From positions 4,396,501-4,460,500 of the forward strand of contig NC_091002.1 in the NCBI RefSeq assembly GCF_041146395.1: a DNA stretch of 64,000 nt, given 5' to 3'. Below the pieces are notes generated by a model. That model was not told where the DNA came from. It ran no database searches and worked only from the letters and a program-made list of their open reading frames with translations. Positions 32,704-47,000 of this stretch are shown piece after piece. Position 1 is the stretch's first letter; each line of letters opens with the position of its first letter. This DNA is from Eulemur rufifrons (Eukaryota > Chordata > Mammalia > Primates > Lemuridae). The position numbers and the translations under genes were made by a program.

Positions 32704-34714
32704 TAATAACAATCGACACCTGGCACAGCTCTCGTGGGCAAAGAAGGCTGCCAATCTGAATGGCCCAAGAGCCTTAATTTGGAAAACTTTATTTGACCTG
32801 AGGGCAGCAAAAATCTATGGTAGATCAAACATTTTTCTCTTTTTAGAAAATTAGTTTCATATGATACGAAGTGGTTACAGCTTCCTGTGATGAAAAGGAA
32901 AATCCCCACTGAGGAAGGGGCTCCTCCTGGCCACGCTGGGGACAGGCTGATGCCTCCGGGAAGCTCTTGCCCTCCTTGCCCGCCCGCCGGGAGTTCCTGG
33001 GGGAAGCCGACGCGCCCACTGCTGCGTGATGTTCCTCCTGGATAACTGGGAAGGAAGGGGCGGCAGAGCGCGGACGCCAGCTGATAGCTCATGAACCAGA
33101 AATGCTCTTGGCAGATGGCTTTGCAATCAATTCCAGTTTCAGGTGGACTCAAGCTATGCAGCTTCCCGCTCTTGCTATAGAACTTTCCTATACACTGGAG
33201 ACAACTTCCCTGCTCTAGTAAGTAAAACCAAACACGGCTCTGGCCGGGCTCGAGCACCGTGACGTTACACGGTGATCCAACCCGTACAGGCTGTGCTCCG
33301 GGGAGGACTCGGGGAGGCTGTGTTTTCCTGCCCTCTTCCGATATTTTGTAAGAACATTCTAGATGGTGGATGAAAGGTTTTCAGCAGGAGCAGCATCACT
33401 ATAGTTGTACAGTCACACACGCTGTGACGGGTCCCCGTGGCTCAGTCTGCAGAGGGGTTCTGGGGACACAGACATATCCCCCATCAGTGGCTGCACCTTC
33501 CCACACGATAGCATCCCCACGGCGGCCCTCTGGAGACCAAGAAGTTAGTCTGATTCTCAGACCCACGGGGTAGAAACCAGCTGTGAACTCTTTCTCTCTA
33601 TGCCTCAGGCATCTGAACTCTCCAGTAATATTGCACAGAAGGCGAGCAAGAAAGCCACCAATGAGGCCCGCCCAGGCTGCCGTGCTCGGGAAGGAACAGC
33701 AGGCCGAGCCCACGGACCCACTCATGGCTTAATGTACAGACTGGAGACGGGGGGCGGGGAGGGGCGAGAAGCCCTCAAGGCCCATGTCTTGCTCCAAGAT
33801 GGCATCGTTCTACAACTGCACAAGTTCCAGAACTTGCTTCCTTTTCCAAGGACTGCTCCCACCCCATGCATCAGTAAATGCCCTGGAAACAGACCACGAG
33901 CCGAACCTCCCCTCCCCAGCACCGCTGCCGGCTCTCCGGGGAGCCCCTGCCGCCCGCGTGGCCGGGCGGGGAGCAGGGCACGTCAGTGAGTATCACAAAC
34001 ACTCTGCTGCCTTTCAAGGCAGCGCAAATAATTAATAAGATACAAAATCTCTGGAAAATCCTTAGATCTAAGTGCGACACACAGTACAAAGAGACATTTT
34101 TTAAAAAACAGGTTAAAAAGAATGGCAGCTTTTCACCTCCTGGTGGCAAAAGCATCTGTCCACAAAAAAAAAAAAAAAAAATTAAAAGGTGAAAAATGCT
34201 TCACAGCACAGTTTTCTCCTGCCTTTGCCTCTCGTGAGGAGGGGGAGGGCGACGTGGCCCCGACCTCCCGGCACACGTGTGCGGTGTGCTCAGTGCCCGC
34301 ACGCCGCTCACACTCCACCCAGAGCATCCGGGTCCACGCCCGGCCACGGCCCTCCCAGGGCTTCCTCTGGGCTCACGAATCCGTCTGTCTTCAGCCGGGG
34401 CCGGGTCAAAACTGGTTAAAGCAATCATGCAACAGGTTAGAGAGAGGCAACTTCTCCGCCTGACCTGACACAGGTCCTTTTACAACACCTTTTCATCTCT
34501 TTCTGGTTTTGTTTTTAGCAAAGCTGCAAACCAAGTCTCACGAGTACATTTTTTAAAGGGCACAATATACAGTAGAAAGAAGACACGTGAGCCGGGGTCA
34601 GGGTGCTGGTCTCAGAACTCGTCACGCTGCCAGAGCTTCCTGCGGTCGCACGGGTGGGGACGCCGGGTGAGGGTGAGCAGTCCCTGACTGAGGCTGAAGC
34701 AGCCGTGCCTGTCC

Positions 34715-34741
34715 TTATGTCCCATTCTTCAGTTCCCACTC
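34715..34741 (-). CDS. AFAP1: AFAP1 last coding exon and stop
   Basis: After the acceptor ccttttctctag, only eight codons remain: EWELKNGT, then TAA at 34717-34715. This is the known AFAP1 C-terminus. It is too short to stand out as an open frame. Confidence 0.95.
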   Translation of the reverse strand, partial: EWELKNGT

Positions 34742-37700
34742 CTAGAGAAAAGGAGAGTTGTGTGAGTCCAAACAGCAAGACGCTGGCAGACACGAGCCAC
34801 ACGCATCCCACCGGCACGGGGCTCAGGCGGTGCGGGGGCCCCGACAGTGAGCACAGAATTCACACCACACGGCCCGGCAGCTCCGATTCCAGGTGCTGAC
34901 ACCAGAGGATCGGACGCAGGGGCTCAAGCAGACGTGTGCACACCGACGTTCACAGCGGCACCGTTCACACTGGCTGAAAGATGCAGAGTCCATCGATGGA
35001 TGAATGGTGAACGCAGACGCAGCGCATCATTCAGCCTGAAAAAGGAAGCAGGTTCTGACCCGCTACAACATGCATGAACCGTAAGGTCATCTGTGCTCTT
35101 GAAACAAGCCAGTTACAAAAGAATAAATCCTGAACGATTCCACTTATACAAGGTCCCTAGAGGAGTCAAAGTCACAGAGACGAAAAGTAGATAGTGGCTC
35201 CCAGGGGCTGGGGCCAAAGCTGGGACAAAACCCACCTGCTCCACGGCAGGCCAGCCCACCTCCACTCTGTCCCGCCGCCGCCAGAACAGGCCGCGCTTCT
35301 GTACTGGGTCCTCTCTGACCGGCGCCCCCTGGCCGACTCCTACGCACCTGAGGACCAAGCTCCAAAGCCCTCTCCCCGGCTCTGGGAGGACACGTCACCA
35401 TCTGTGTGCTACTTCTGTGCGTTCTTCCACACGCTCTAGCATCACGGGTGATTAACTTGCCACCTCCCTCCCAAACACGAGCCCTCAAGGGCAGGGCTCC
35501 TCCCCCTCCCTGCCCCTGTCTGCTCATCACGGGCCCGCAGCACCCAGGGCGGTGGCACAGAAGGTGCCGGAGCCTGAGTCACCGGGGCTACGTGCATCTG
35601 AAGTGCGGTTTTGCCACAAGATTTAGTTCCAGAAGGGGGTGCTGGAGAGCAGACCCAGCTCAGAGTGGCGGCAGACACCACGGAGGACAAAGCCTGTCCT
35701 TCCCTCTAGTCAGTGGCTCAGGAGGAGCGGAGGGCACAGGTGTTAGAGCCAGGCCTCTGTGACTCGGCCGCTGTGGGGCCTTGGAGAGGTCACTTCATCT
35801 CTCGGGGCCTCAGAACAATGTGAGTCCCACCAAGGACTTCAAAGCTTCCAAAGCACTGACGGGAGGACAAGGAGAAGCTGTGTGCGAGGTCCCCAGCCCA
35901 GGGCTGGCACACCTCAGGCCTGGCCTCCCAATGGGGCGTCCTCCTCTGTGCACTGTGATCCCGCACAATGCCGCACCCTGGTCTCATCGCGACGTCTGAC
36001 TCCCACCGTGTTTCCAGGGCCTTACTAACTGGGTCATAGGCACACTGCACATCTCTGCGTGCTGCATACAACTAAAAATTTCTCACCTTTTCTAGAATCA
36101 AAAGCTCATGTTTAATTGAAGGTTAAATGTGTGGCATAGGTAAATTCAGCAGAAGCCAAGACCCAAAATGAGCTACGCTTGAGGATAACAAAAACGTGCG
36201 TGAGGCGCTCTCAGGCACTTCCGCCAAGGGAGGACCCACCTCCACCTTCCCAGCCTGCCACAGCCTCCCCGAGACAACTGTATGGGCCGCTGTAAACAGA
36301 GAAGGTGTTCAGAGGACAAAGCTACGAGGTCAGCACTGACAGGCACTGATTTACTGCCAGGCAGTGGAGGTTTCAGAGAAAAGACAGACTTACATGTTAT
36401 CTACAGATGGTGCCACGTACGTTTAGCAAACAAGCTCGGCAAACTGGATGACATTTCAGAGCACAGTTCACACCAGCCACAGACCTGGGAGTGACAGGAC
36501 GAGAACTCGTGGACACTCTCGAACCTGAGCAGGGCGGGAAGCGGAGCCCCCAGGTGTGCATGTCACTAGAGGGCAGCCCAGCACCTATCCCCCTGGGCAC
36601 CTCTGAAGCAGGACGGCCGTCCCCACACCTGGTGTCTTTTCCAGACAGAGGGAGGGAAACAGCTTGGCTCCAGGCCCTGTGGGCTGTTTGGAACGCCCTT
36701 CTGAGCTAGGAAACCCTGTGACATGTGATGAGAAGCCATCTGACTTACCAAAGAGCTCCCTCCCAGGCTCAGAGCATCTTCATCAAGAGTTGGAAGTGAT
36801 TTTAGGAATATTGCACCTGGGATAATACTTCCCACAGTATTATTGGAGTAAGTCAGACTCCCTGGTCCTCAGGAGAAGGCTGGGCGGCAGATGAGACCAT
36901 GTCTGTGATATACCCCAAGTGCACTAATGTGCTCAGGGTCAAAGGCCACAGCACCACCCCCACCTCCAGCCGTGGGTCCCTTGCCACTGTTCTCACAAGT
37001 TCCGGGAAACCCTGCTCAATACCAGGTTTTCAGTGAGGCTGTGCACGGGATTCCTGGCCGGATCCACGAGTGCTGCTTCCGTGGTGTATTCCGGGCCTGT
37101 GAGCACGGACAGCTATTGATATTTCCCTCCTTGAGTGGCGGGTCGGCCTGCCGGCTGGCCGGGATCTCACGCTTTTCGTTTATCAGGAATGAGCAGCAGG
37201 GAAGGAGGTCGCCAGAGCCTCAGCAGGGTGACAGCACACACTGCTAATGCAACCCTTTCAAGGGCTGGAGTCACATGATTTTAAGTCCAATTTCTTTGAT
37301 GGTAAAGAAACCAAATAAATGAAACGTTTTTACTGCACTTCTCATCTGCAAGTCGTAAGTGGGACTTTCTTGGGCAGCTGAGTCTAATACCCCCCAGGCA
37401 ACACCTACTCCTCTGCAAAGGAGCCTGACGGTCACAGACCAAGAGCAGTGGGGGACGCTAAGAAAGCGGCGGGACCAAGACACGATGCTTTCCGCAGACT
37501 GACTGACACGCAGCCTCCGGCAAAGTGCGTCTGCCCTGGAGGCCGGCTGCTCTAGGGCGCTGCGGAAAAACACGGCTCTCAGGCCCCTCGTGAACACCCC
37601 AAGCACGCAGCAGGTGGCCACACCCACGTTCTGGTCTCACGCCAGCCACCCTCTGGGAACCGTATATTCCCAGCCAGCCTGGAAGGGCTTCCAGAAGCTG

Positions 37701-40700
37701 CCAAAGAAAAGTAACGCCAGCAACTAGAGCAGCCACGGAGATGGCTCGGGCGGCCCCCAGCCTCCACGTTAACCAGAGGGCACGAGGTCCACTGCTGGCG
37801 TCACTGCACCCAGCGTGCTCCCTACGCAGAGGACACTCGCAGCCGCTGCAGTCAGGGCCTGTTTGCTTTGATAAACTAGAAATTGTGTATAAAAAATTTC
37901 TGAGATCTTTAAGTTCAGCAACAAAAATCGATACCGGCTAATCCCATGAGAAGACAGGAGATACAGGCATGGGGTGCGGAGGTTTCCTCTGACACCCCCG
38001 GTCCCAGATTCGGGATGTGGTGGGGTGCTGGGGAGAGGAACAGAGCAGCGTTTGTTCCTGGACCTTTTTTCTTTCTTTTTTTGTTTTGAAGAACTCTACG
38101 TCTAAGTGCTGGAAAGGACCTCTGTGGTCACCCAGCCCAATCTCCACACCACACCGGGAAGCAAGTCCACGGGGGTCCGGCGTCCTGCCGATTCCGGGAT
38201 GAGACCCAGAGCCGCCGTTTTCCCGACTCGGAACGGCAAACTGCTCCAAGGTAAGGTTCCGGTCTGTTTCTGTCTTTTCTTCCCTAAAGGAGGGTGTGAT
38301 GTGCCCTGGGAACTCCCGCAGTGCTCATCCCAGGACCTGGAGCCGAATGTGAGCGGAGCAGGAGGACAAACTGGGCTCCCCTCACCTCCCCCAAAGCCTG
38401 CAGGCCTGAAGTGACGTGGGATGCTGCACCGCCCGGGACAGCACCGTGTGGACGCCACACCCACCTTGGCCTTGCGCAGCACGTGCCCACGGCAGGGGGA
38501 GCTGCCCGCGGCCGGCTGGCTCCGCTTCAGGACCGCTGCGCTGTTCACCGGCACGGGGCCCTCTGCGTCACTCGTGTCACAGCTGGAGATGGGCGAGTTC
38601 TCCAGAGTCCGATGCCGAAACACCGGGGACTGTGGACAGAGAGGGAAAGCCCTGCGTGAGGAATGGTTTCCAGGCCACCAGAATTTTCCAGCAGGAAAAT
38701 GGTTGATTTTAAAGAAGAAATGTGTTTCGGAAATGAGTAAAAATAACAACAAGGACAACTGTAGTAGTCAGTGCCTAATTCTTAGAGCACCTTAAGACCC
38801 ACTTTAGGGGCAGGAAGGCTGAGGCTGGGAGAGGGCTCTGGCTTGCTGGCCGTGGCCAGGAAGTGAGGGTGGGATTCGTGTCCGTGCCTTTTGCATGCAA
38901 AGCTGGGCTCTTCCACTCGGATCGTGTGGCCTCTGCTTTGTGCCGCTGGCGGTGCTCCACGGTGTCAGGGCTGTTCTGAGGGTCGCCTGCCCTGAGACAC
39001 CCTGGCAGCGAAGCCACTGGAGATGGGGCCCAGCACCCTGCGCGCGGCTCACTGGAGCAGCACAGGCGCTGATTACACTGAGCGTTTCTGACTCTTCACA
39101 GCAGTTTGCGTGTTTTAAAGAATCATACAACTAAGAATCATACAAGTGCCAAAGGAAGCAGCTTTCTGGAAGGCTTAAAATAGAACAAAACGTGCCCTTG
39201 GTTGCCAAGGCCCCCATATTTGGCTCTTCCATATGGGATTACAAACTGCTTTTTGGAGAAAATGTCCGCAGTCTTCTGCACCTCCTCGAATGAGTCTCCA
39301 AGAAATAAACTCTTTCTATTGTTACTGCCAAGATGTGTAACGTAAAAATTACCACTCGGGGTATGCAGGACATTGTTTTAGGAGAACCATGGTTCAATTA
39401 CCATTAAAGTAGGTAACTTGGGGTCCCTGTGGGGGTTTACTGGCCACAGATCCCCAAACGGACAACTTCTGCCTGCATTCCCGCTGTCCTTGGGAATGTC
39501 TGTCAGGGGCGGCACTGCCTGGAAGGGCGGGGGGCGCAGTGGCTGGTGAACAGGCAGAAGAATGACAACTCTGGACATCATCTCTGGGGGAGACCAAGAA
39601 AGCAGCATGTGACCCGCACCTGGAGGGTCTACCTAACAGGTCACTCTTCCAAGGGCATGGCCTGGGTGGCACTGATGCAGAATGCTCCACGGGTGCTGGG
39701 ACAGATGATGGCAACCAGAGTCCATCGAGAGACCCTCATCAGAGCGAAAGCCCCAAAGCACTGGGGCGGGGACGGGGGACCTGGGGCAGCCTCCAAGGAC
39801 GGGCTTGGACCACACGGGTAAAGACAGCCCTGTGGGGCCAGGGGCCGGCAGAGGGGCCACAGGGACCCTGGAGAATACGGGGTCACTGCGGATGATGAAG
39901 GTGGCAGCTGGGCCCAAAGGGACGGGGATGGGAGAGCAGGGAGGACCACAGTGCCCGCTGGGCTTGAAGACTGGAGGTCACCTTGACGAAAGCAGGTGCG
40001 GCGAGAGGTCAGACTACAGCCGGTGGAGACGCGAGTGGGACGAGAGCTTGCGGAGGCCCAGTGTGGCAGGAAGGCAAGAAACACAGGGCGGCCGGCAGCC
40101 GCTGGCGGGGGGAGCAGGGACTGGGGCGGGAGCTGTGATGGAACGAACTAGGGGATCCTAAATGCTCTGAAGGAAGCTAAGAGAGAGAAAAGAGTCGAAG
40201 ATACAGGAGGAGGACGCTCACAGGTGTCTGGAAGCCAGCACAGGGGCACCTAGGCCGCGACAGGAACCTGGCCACAGCCAGGGAAGCCCGAGGACAAAGA
40301 CGGGCAGTGCTCCTGACCACGCCGTGGTTTAAAGAATCACACGTCTAAGAATCATACATGTGCCAAAAGAAGAGGCTTTCTGGAAGGCTTAAAACAGAGC
40401 AAAACGTACCCTCGGCTGCCAAGGCCCCCGTATTTGGCTTTTCCCCGCCATCACCCCCATGTGGGACAAGCAGCTCGGGGAAGCCTCGTGCCCTCCTGCC
40501 TCCGATCATCACAGGCACGGGTCACAAGGGAAGCCCACCCCACCCCCTGCTGGCGATGCTCCCAGCTACTGCCACTCTCCGACTGCAGCTGACCTCAGCA
40601 CGCCCTTGTCCCCTTTCTGTCAGACGCCGACAAGCCCAGGACTCCGAGTCACCCCCAGACCTCGGATTCTAATTCCCACTGCGTCCAGCCCTCCTGGCCC

Positions 40701-41009
40701 TGCTTTCTGGCTCTGCAGGGCCCTGCCAACACCTGACGTAAGTGCATTCGACAGGCGTCTCCCCTCGCCGAGCCCTCCACAACCGGCATTCGCACATCGC
40801 GGCACAGAACACAGCACGTGCACACATACACACACGCACACGCACACGTTTATGTATACATGTTATACATAATCTATAATCATCTATAATTATTGAATAA
40901 ATTCTATGTAATTATTAATATACATATAGTAATACGTAGTTATATATAATATATAATTGTTGAACGAATGGAGTGCATGAATGAACATGTATGTGTTAAG
41001 GAATACATG

Positions 41010-41042
<33 letters not shown>

Positions 41043-44000
41043 CAGCTGGGCCCTGTGCCGCGAGCTTTTGCACACATTATCCCGTGCAGCAGGCAGTATC
41101 TTTATCTCCACTTTACAGATGCAGAAACGGGAGCCCAGCGCAGCTAGTAACTTTAAACCCCGGCCCGTGTGACCCCAGAGCCTGCTCTCCTGGATGCTGC
41201 ACCCAGCTGTGGCTGGGAGAAGTAGAGCACAGCTGGTGACAGGGCAGCGACCCGGCCACCTGAACCAGCTCTGCCAAGCAGGAGGCAGCCTGTCCTGTGG
41301 GGAGGAGGAGGGAATGAAGTGATGAGGGCTGGATTTCGGGGGTGCGATAAATCCCTAAATCCCCCCAGAGCTCATGTGGAGTCATTCAAGTTCAGCGTTT
41401 GGCCCAGTGGCCCGGAAAGAAGGGCCCGGAACAAGAGCACGCAGGACGCAGATGCACGGGGCCAGGGGTGCCCTGCCGTGTTTCAGCTGAAACAGGAACT
41501 GAAGTCGGGCTACCCCTCACCAGCTTCTGCTCTTGTAGGTGAGTTTACGTGTCTGGGCCTCAAGTTCCCCACTTGTACAATGGGAGGAGTAACATCTGAC
41601 TCGCAGACAGGAGACGCAACGGGACAGTCAGGTGGAAAGACAACAGGTTCTCAGTGGTGGTCAGCTGAATGTGAGGGAAGAGGAAACCACTTAAGGTGAT
41701 GATTCACGCTGGGAAAATGATCTCCCTGTGTCCTCCTGGATCCTGAGAGGACACGACTGTGTTCATTCACTTCAGTTTCCCCAGCACCTGGCTTGATTCT
41801 TATGCTGGAGATTGTATTGAATGCGCTACATTGAATTACATTTCCTATCTAATAAATTTGCATCAAATTAGGCCTGGTTCCAAAGAGATACAAGAACCGG
41901 ACCTGCTACAATCAGATTGTGTGAAGGGTAAGAAATAGACTCAGCGTTGCCCTCGTCTTTTAAGGATTTCAGTGAAGGAGATAAGACAACGTAACGTTGA
42001 GAACATGGAACCTGGACGATGACAGTGTGTGACGCACACGCGTGAACACGCCTGTACAGTTAGTGCTGAGGGACACTGAGCGGCTACGCTAGAGCTCCAC
42101 CCAACACCTTCTCTGTCGTCCAGGCCCTGCGGCCTCTGAGGTGAGCGGCAGGACGCTTACCTGTGGACTCGACGTCCCCGACTTGGGCTCGATGGCCAAC
42201 CCCAGGGTGACCCCGCCTGCCAGCGCCTTCTTCAGGCTCTCTTTGACCTCCGTCAGCTCCAGCTCCAGGTTGACGCGCTCCGACTCCTTCTGCCGACACT
42301 CCTCCTCCAGCCTCTTCAACTTGTCCTCCAGCACCACCTGGGTCTTCCTGCCTAAGGCCCCAAAGAACATGCTGCTCCAGGGTCAGGCACAGACTTTCCC
42401 AACAGCGGAGGAGAGGACGCCTGGTCCCCCCCAAGGGTTTCAGTGAAATGTTTCAGGGTAAAACTTGCACCCCGCTGATCCTTAAAGGACCAGAGTCCTT
42501 CCCCACTCACCTTTCTTTGCTGCCGCTGGAGGACAGGAGCAGGAAACAGGAGACCCTGATTCTTACAAATCCCAGGAACTCCTGGGTCTGGGCCGCAGTG
42601 CACTCACTTAAAAATATAGACCTCAAACTGTGCAGCTCCCAAAGGTGCCACTGGCCTAGCGAGTCTTGCTACTGTTCTTTTCTTACGCTTCCAGTGAGGT
42701 TTTCGAGTCATCTTATTTACCCCTGGGGCAGCAAACAGCAGTACCACCTGCTTCTCTACAGGATACGGCATACACTTCTTTAAGACACATTTGCTTTATT
42801 TATTTTATTTGAGATCTGTTACGGCAGGTAATGTACCCACTGGCAGATGAGAAAACCAGTCCAAGAGGGGAACAGACTTGTGCTGGGGCCCGGGCTAGAG
42901 TTGGCTGGCACTCGAGTTTGTCTGTTTCAAGGGCAAAGCTCCCCCAACCTTTGCATCTTCATCATCCTGTAAGCTTGGAATAACAGAAGCAGGAAATCCT
43001 ACTTCTGGCTCATTAAGCTCAACGCCCTGTCCCATTCTTGGACGTCAACCCCTCCAGGACAGCCACACACTACTGCCACATCCTGCCTCCTCCTGCAGGG
43101 TCGGCCTGATCCACTCGGCACACACCTGACCTCCCAACCGCTAAGCTCCACAAGCACTTCCTTCCGTTGTAATCACTTAGGTTTGCAGTCAAGAAAGGCT
43201 CGAGCTGCAATAAACTGCTCACTGTGCGTGCATCTCAGTCCTCCCTGCATGGTTAAGGCACTTTTCAACCTCCCGGTCCCCTGCAGCACCTGCGTTCCAC
43301 CGTCTCTCCCCTCCTAGGCTAGCAAAACCTAAATGTAAAGACTCAGGTCTGCCCCGGCATAAGAACCAGTCAGGATCCAAAGTGATATAGATTTAACCAG
43401 TTCCATCCCGTGTCAGGGACTAAATACCTCATTCCTGCTAGCAAGAATCACAAGCTTGACCCAGTGCTACTGTTCCAGCTCCTGACTCAGTTTCCCAATG
43501 ACTGTGCCTTTACTCTTAGTCCCTCTCTTGAGGTTTGGACTCCTCTAACCTAGCCTCTTCTCTGACAAATTCTAGGACTCTCACCTGTCCCTTCTCACGG
43601 GCAGAGAAGGCTGCTTCTCCCCACGCAGAGACCTCCCACCTTGCCTGAACTTCTGAACATTACTCATCTCTGCGGGCTGCCCTCCTGCAGAGAAATCCAA
43701 CTGACTCATTATACAGTGACCAGAATCTACTGAGACCTACGGACACAGGGGTCATCCTCTAGACACTCTCTGCTGTCAGCACCTGAAGCTGGATAAAGTC
43801 CCCCCAACATCCCTCCTGCCTCAGCGGGCAGCTTGCAGGCCAGCCCTGGCCTCCACCCACCTGCTATGTAATTCAAACATGGTGGCACCTGCCCTGGGCT
43901 TACCTGCAGTGCTTCCAAACCCAAGAAGCACTCCACGGAATAACATACTCTTACTAAATAAAATGATAGCCTTGGTGAGTCACAGAGCCTTTGGGCAAAG

Positions 44001-47000
44001 CAGGATGAAATGTATAATCTCCCACACAAATGTCGCCCTGGGCCAGTCGGAACCAACTCTTCCATACCAGCGTTCACTTCGATGGCAGCTCTCAGGTCTC
44101 TTCTCTCTTTCCGGAGCTGGGCCAGTCTATTCCGCAGGCCTTCTCTCCTCTTCAGCAGCTCTTCCTCTTTGGTCTGTAGCCTCTTGGCATCTGCTTCTAC
44201 CCGGTTCTTGCCATACTTGTACTGGTCAGCATCTGCGAAAGAAAGTTTAATCAAGCAGATGATGGGGTAATTCATAAAGTCTGTTTAATCAGCCAACTCA
44301 GTAAAATAAACTCAATGCCAGTTATTTTGCTAATTCGACAAGAAAAAACAGGATGGTTTGAACTAAGCAGAAAAGTGACTAATTCAAATGCTCTGGTATT
44401 CTTTGAATCAAATTTTTATAAAAAAGAAAATAGAATGTTAGGAAATTCCTTTAATTCCCTTCCCTTTGAGACACACAACTTATAATTAATCTTCAACAAG
44501 GTTGCAAGTGAACATTCTATAATTTGAAAAGATAGGACTCTAGTACTATCAAAATAATTTCTTGGATTTGTGTAGTTCTCTATATTTTTCAAAATCCTTC
44601 CATAGCACTGAAACATCTGTTCCTTATGACTAGTAATATGTCATCTGACTGTTTTGCTCTGACTTGATGCTACATCCCAGCATGAGATCGGCACCTGGCA
44701 GGCAGCGAGCACCCAGTGGACACTTGTTGAGTGAACAAACGAATAATGACTAAGTGAAGAGGCAATGCAGAACAGGATCTGGAGCCTGACTGTCTATGCA
44801 TGACTTCTTGCCACTTGTGGCTTTGTGACCTTGAACAAGGTATTAATCTCTTTATTCCTCAGTTTCCTCATCTGTGAAATGGAGATAAGAGCAGTCAATT
44901 GCTAGGGTTATTATGAGGAGTAAATTAATTGTTATTTATAAAACACTTAGAACAAACACAAAAATGAGCACCACATAAAGGCTTGCTTAATAAAATGAAT
45001 GAATGAATGAAGAGGAAACTAGTTTTCAGGAAAATTTAGAGACTTGGCAACATCACACCACCAGCTAATGCAGCATTACAATCCTGATCCTGTGCTCTCT
45101 TCCTCTTACTATGCTGGCCTCTTAATAGTAATTTAGAAAAAAAAACACTTTGGCAAAATACATTAAAGAAACAAAGATTCTAACAAATCTCTGATCAAGG
45201 ATCACCAGTTTCGAAGCTTCAACTGTCTCCCAATTGCTTGTAACCATCACGCACACCTGACGACAGCTCAAAGCCTTCTACACTTCATGCACACCTTCCT
45301 CACTTCTCACCCCACCTGTCTGACTCCCTCACCAAACCAGAAACTGCTTTGAGGTAGAAGCCATGGGGGGCGACACAACGGCTGAGGATGAAAACACGAC
45401 GCAGAGAGGTGGACAGAAGTCCGCACACCACCCCTTCCCTGCTAAATGGCTCTGGGCAAGCAAGCAATCTCCCTAAAACCTCAGCTTCACCCTCCATAAA
45501 GCAGAAATAATAAGGACTACTTTGTGATTTTTTTAAAAAATTAGATCTATGTAGCTTAAAAGAAACCTAACAAAATGACCTGATGCCTGGACGTAGTGGC
45601 CACTCACTGACACCTCTCATCATGATCAGTGATGACGGACATCCCAGAGCCGGTCCACGCAGACGGGGGCGGGGGGAGCCGCTTCCAGCGCCTGTCCTAA
45701 AGGCTGGATTTGCCAATTCTTGCAATGCAAACCATCATGATTTCAATGAAATATTACATTTATGAAGGCATACATAAAGTTATCACTCTCCAATCAATTT
45801 TTCCCTGACCAAAGAGAAACCCACAGAATGCTACTAAAAGGATTGGCACCCTGAGGACGACCAATCAACAATTTGAAGCAAAGCATTGCTACCCGTGGCC
45901 AAGGCATTGCTACGTGTGGCCAAGGCACTGCTACCTGTGTGGCCAAGGCACTGCTACCTGTGGCTAAGGCATTGCTACTTGTGGCCAAGGCACTGCTACC
46001 TGTGACCAAGGCACTGCTACCTGTGGCCAAGGCACTGCTACCTGTGGCCAAGGCACTGCTACCTGTGGCCAAGGCACTGCTACCTGTGGCCAAGGCACTG
46101 CTACCTGTGGCCAAGGCACTGCTACCTGTGGCCAAGGCACTGCTACGTGTGGCCAAGGCACTGCTACGTGTGGCCAAGGCACTGCTACCTGTGGCCAAGG
46201 CACTGCTACCTGTGGCCAAGGCACTGCTACCTGTGGCCAAGGCACTGCTACCTGTGGCCAAGGCACTGCTACCTGTGGCCAAGGCACTGCTACCTGTGGC
46301 TAAGGCATTGCTACCTGTGGCTAAGGCACTGCTACCTGTGGCTAAGGCACTGCTACTTGTGGCCAAGGCACTGCTACGTGTGGCCAAGGCACTGCTACCT
46401 GTGGCCAAGGCACTGCTACCTGTGGCTAAGGCACTGCTACCTGTGGCTAAGGCACTGCTACTTGTGGCCAAGGCACTGCTACATGTGGCCAAGGCACTGC
46501 TACCTGTGGCCAAGGCACTGCTACTTGTGGCCAAGGCACTGCTACGTGTGGCCAAGGCACTGCTACCTGTGGCTAAGGCACTGCTACCTGTGGCCAAGGC
46601 ATTGCTACCTGTGACCAAGGCACTGCTACCTGTGGCTAAGGCACTGCTACTTGTGGCCAAGGCACTGCTACGTGTGGCCAAGGCACTGCTACCTGTGACC
46701 AAGGCACTGCTACCTGTGGCTAAGGCACTGCTACCTGTGGCCAAGGCACTGCTACCTGTGACCAAGGCACTGCTACCTGTGGCCAAGGCACTGCTACTTG
46801 TGGCCAAGGCACTGCTACGTGTGGCCAAGGCATTGCTACCTGTGACCAAGGCACTGCTACCTGTGGCTAAGGCACTGCTACCTGTGGCTAAGGCATTGCT
46901 ACCTGTGGCCAAGGCACTGCTACCTGTGGCCAAGGCACTGCTACCTGTGGCCAAGGCACTGCTACCTGTGGCTAAGGCACTGCTACCTGTGGCCAAGGCA

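Larger units (their letters stand above)
29775..34714 (-). other. AFAP1: AFAP1 3' untranslated region (inferred)
   Basis: It runs from the AFAP1 stop (34715) to just past the minus-strand AATAAA at 29799-29794, about 4.9 kb. The last kilobase is AT-rich with several ATTTA-type sequences on the sense strand. It includes a MIR remnant (32490-32590, antisense to the gene) and two internal AATAAA hexamers that could give shorter forms. Confidence 0.78.
34742..38464 (-). other. AFAP1 last intron
   Basis: It contains an old L1 3'-end fragment at about 34860-35215 (antisense to the gene), a MIR remnant at about 35750-35830 and a CTCF-like site at 35322-35335. The remainder is unassigned. Confidence 0.8.
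38630..42160 (-). other. AFAP1 intron
   Basis: It contains a local direct duplication (39114-39230 and 40328-40444), a degenerate CA tract and AT-rich patch (40816-40970), a pure CA run (41012-41041) and MIR remnants (41050-41200, 41530-41650). Confidence 0.85.
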
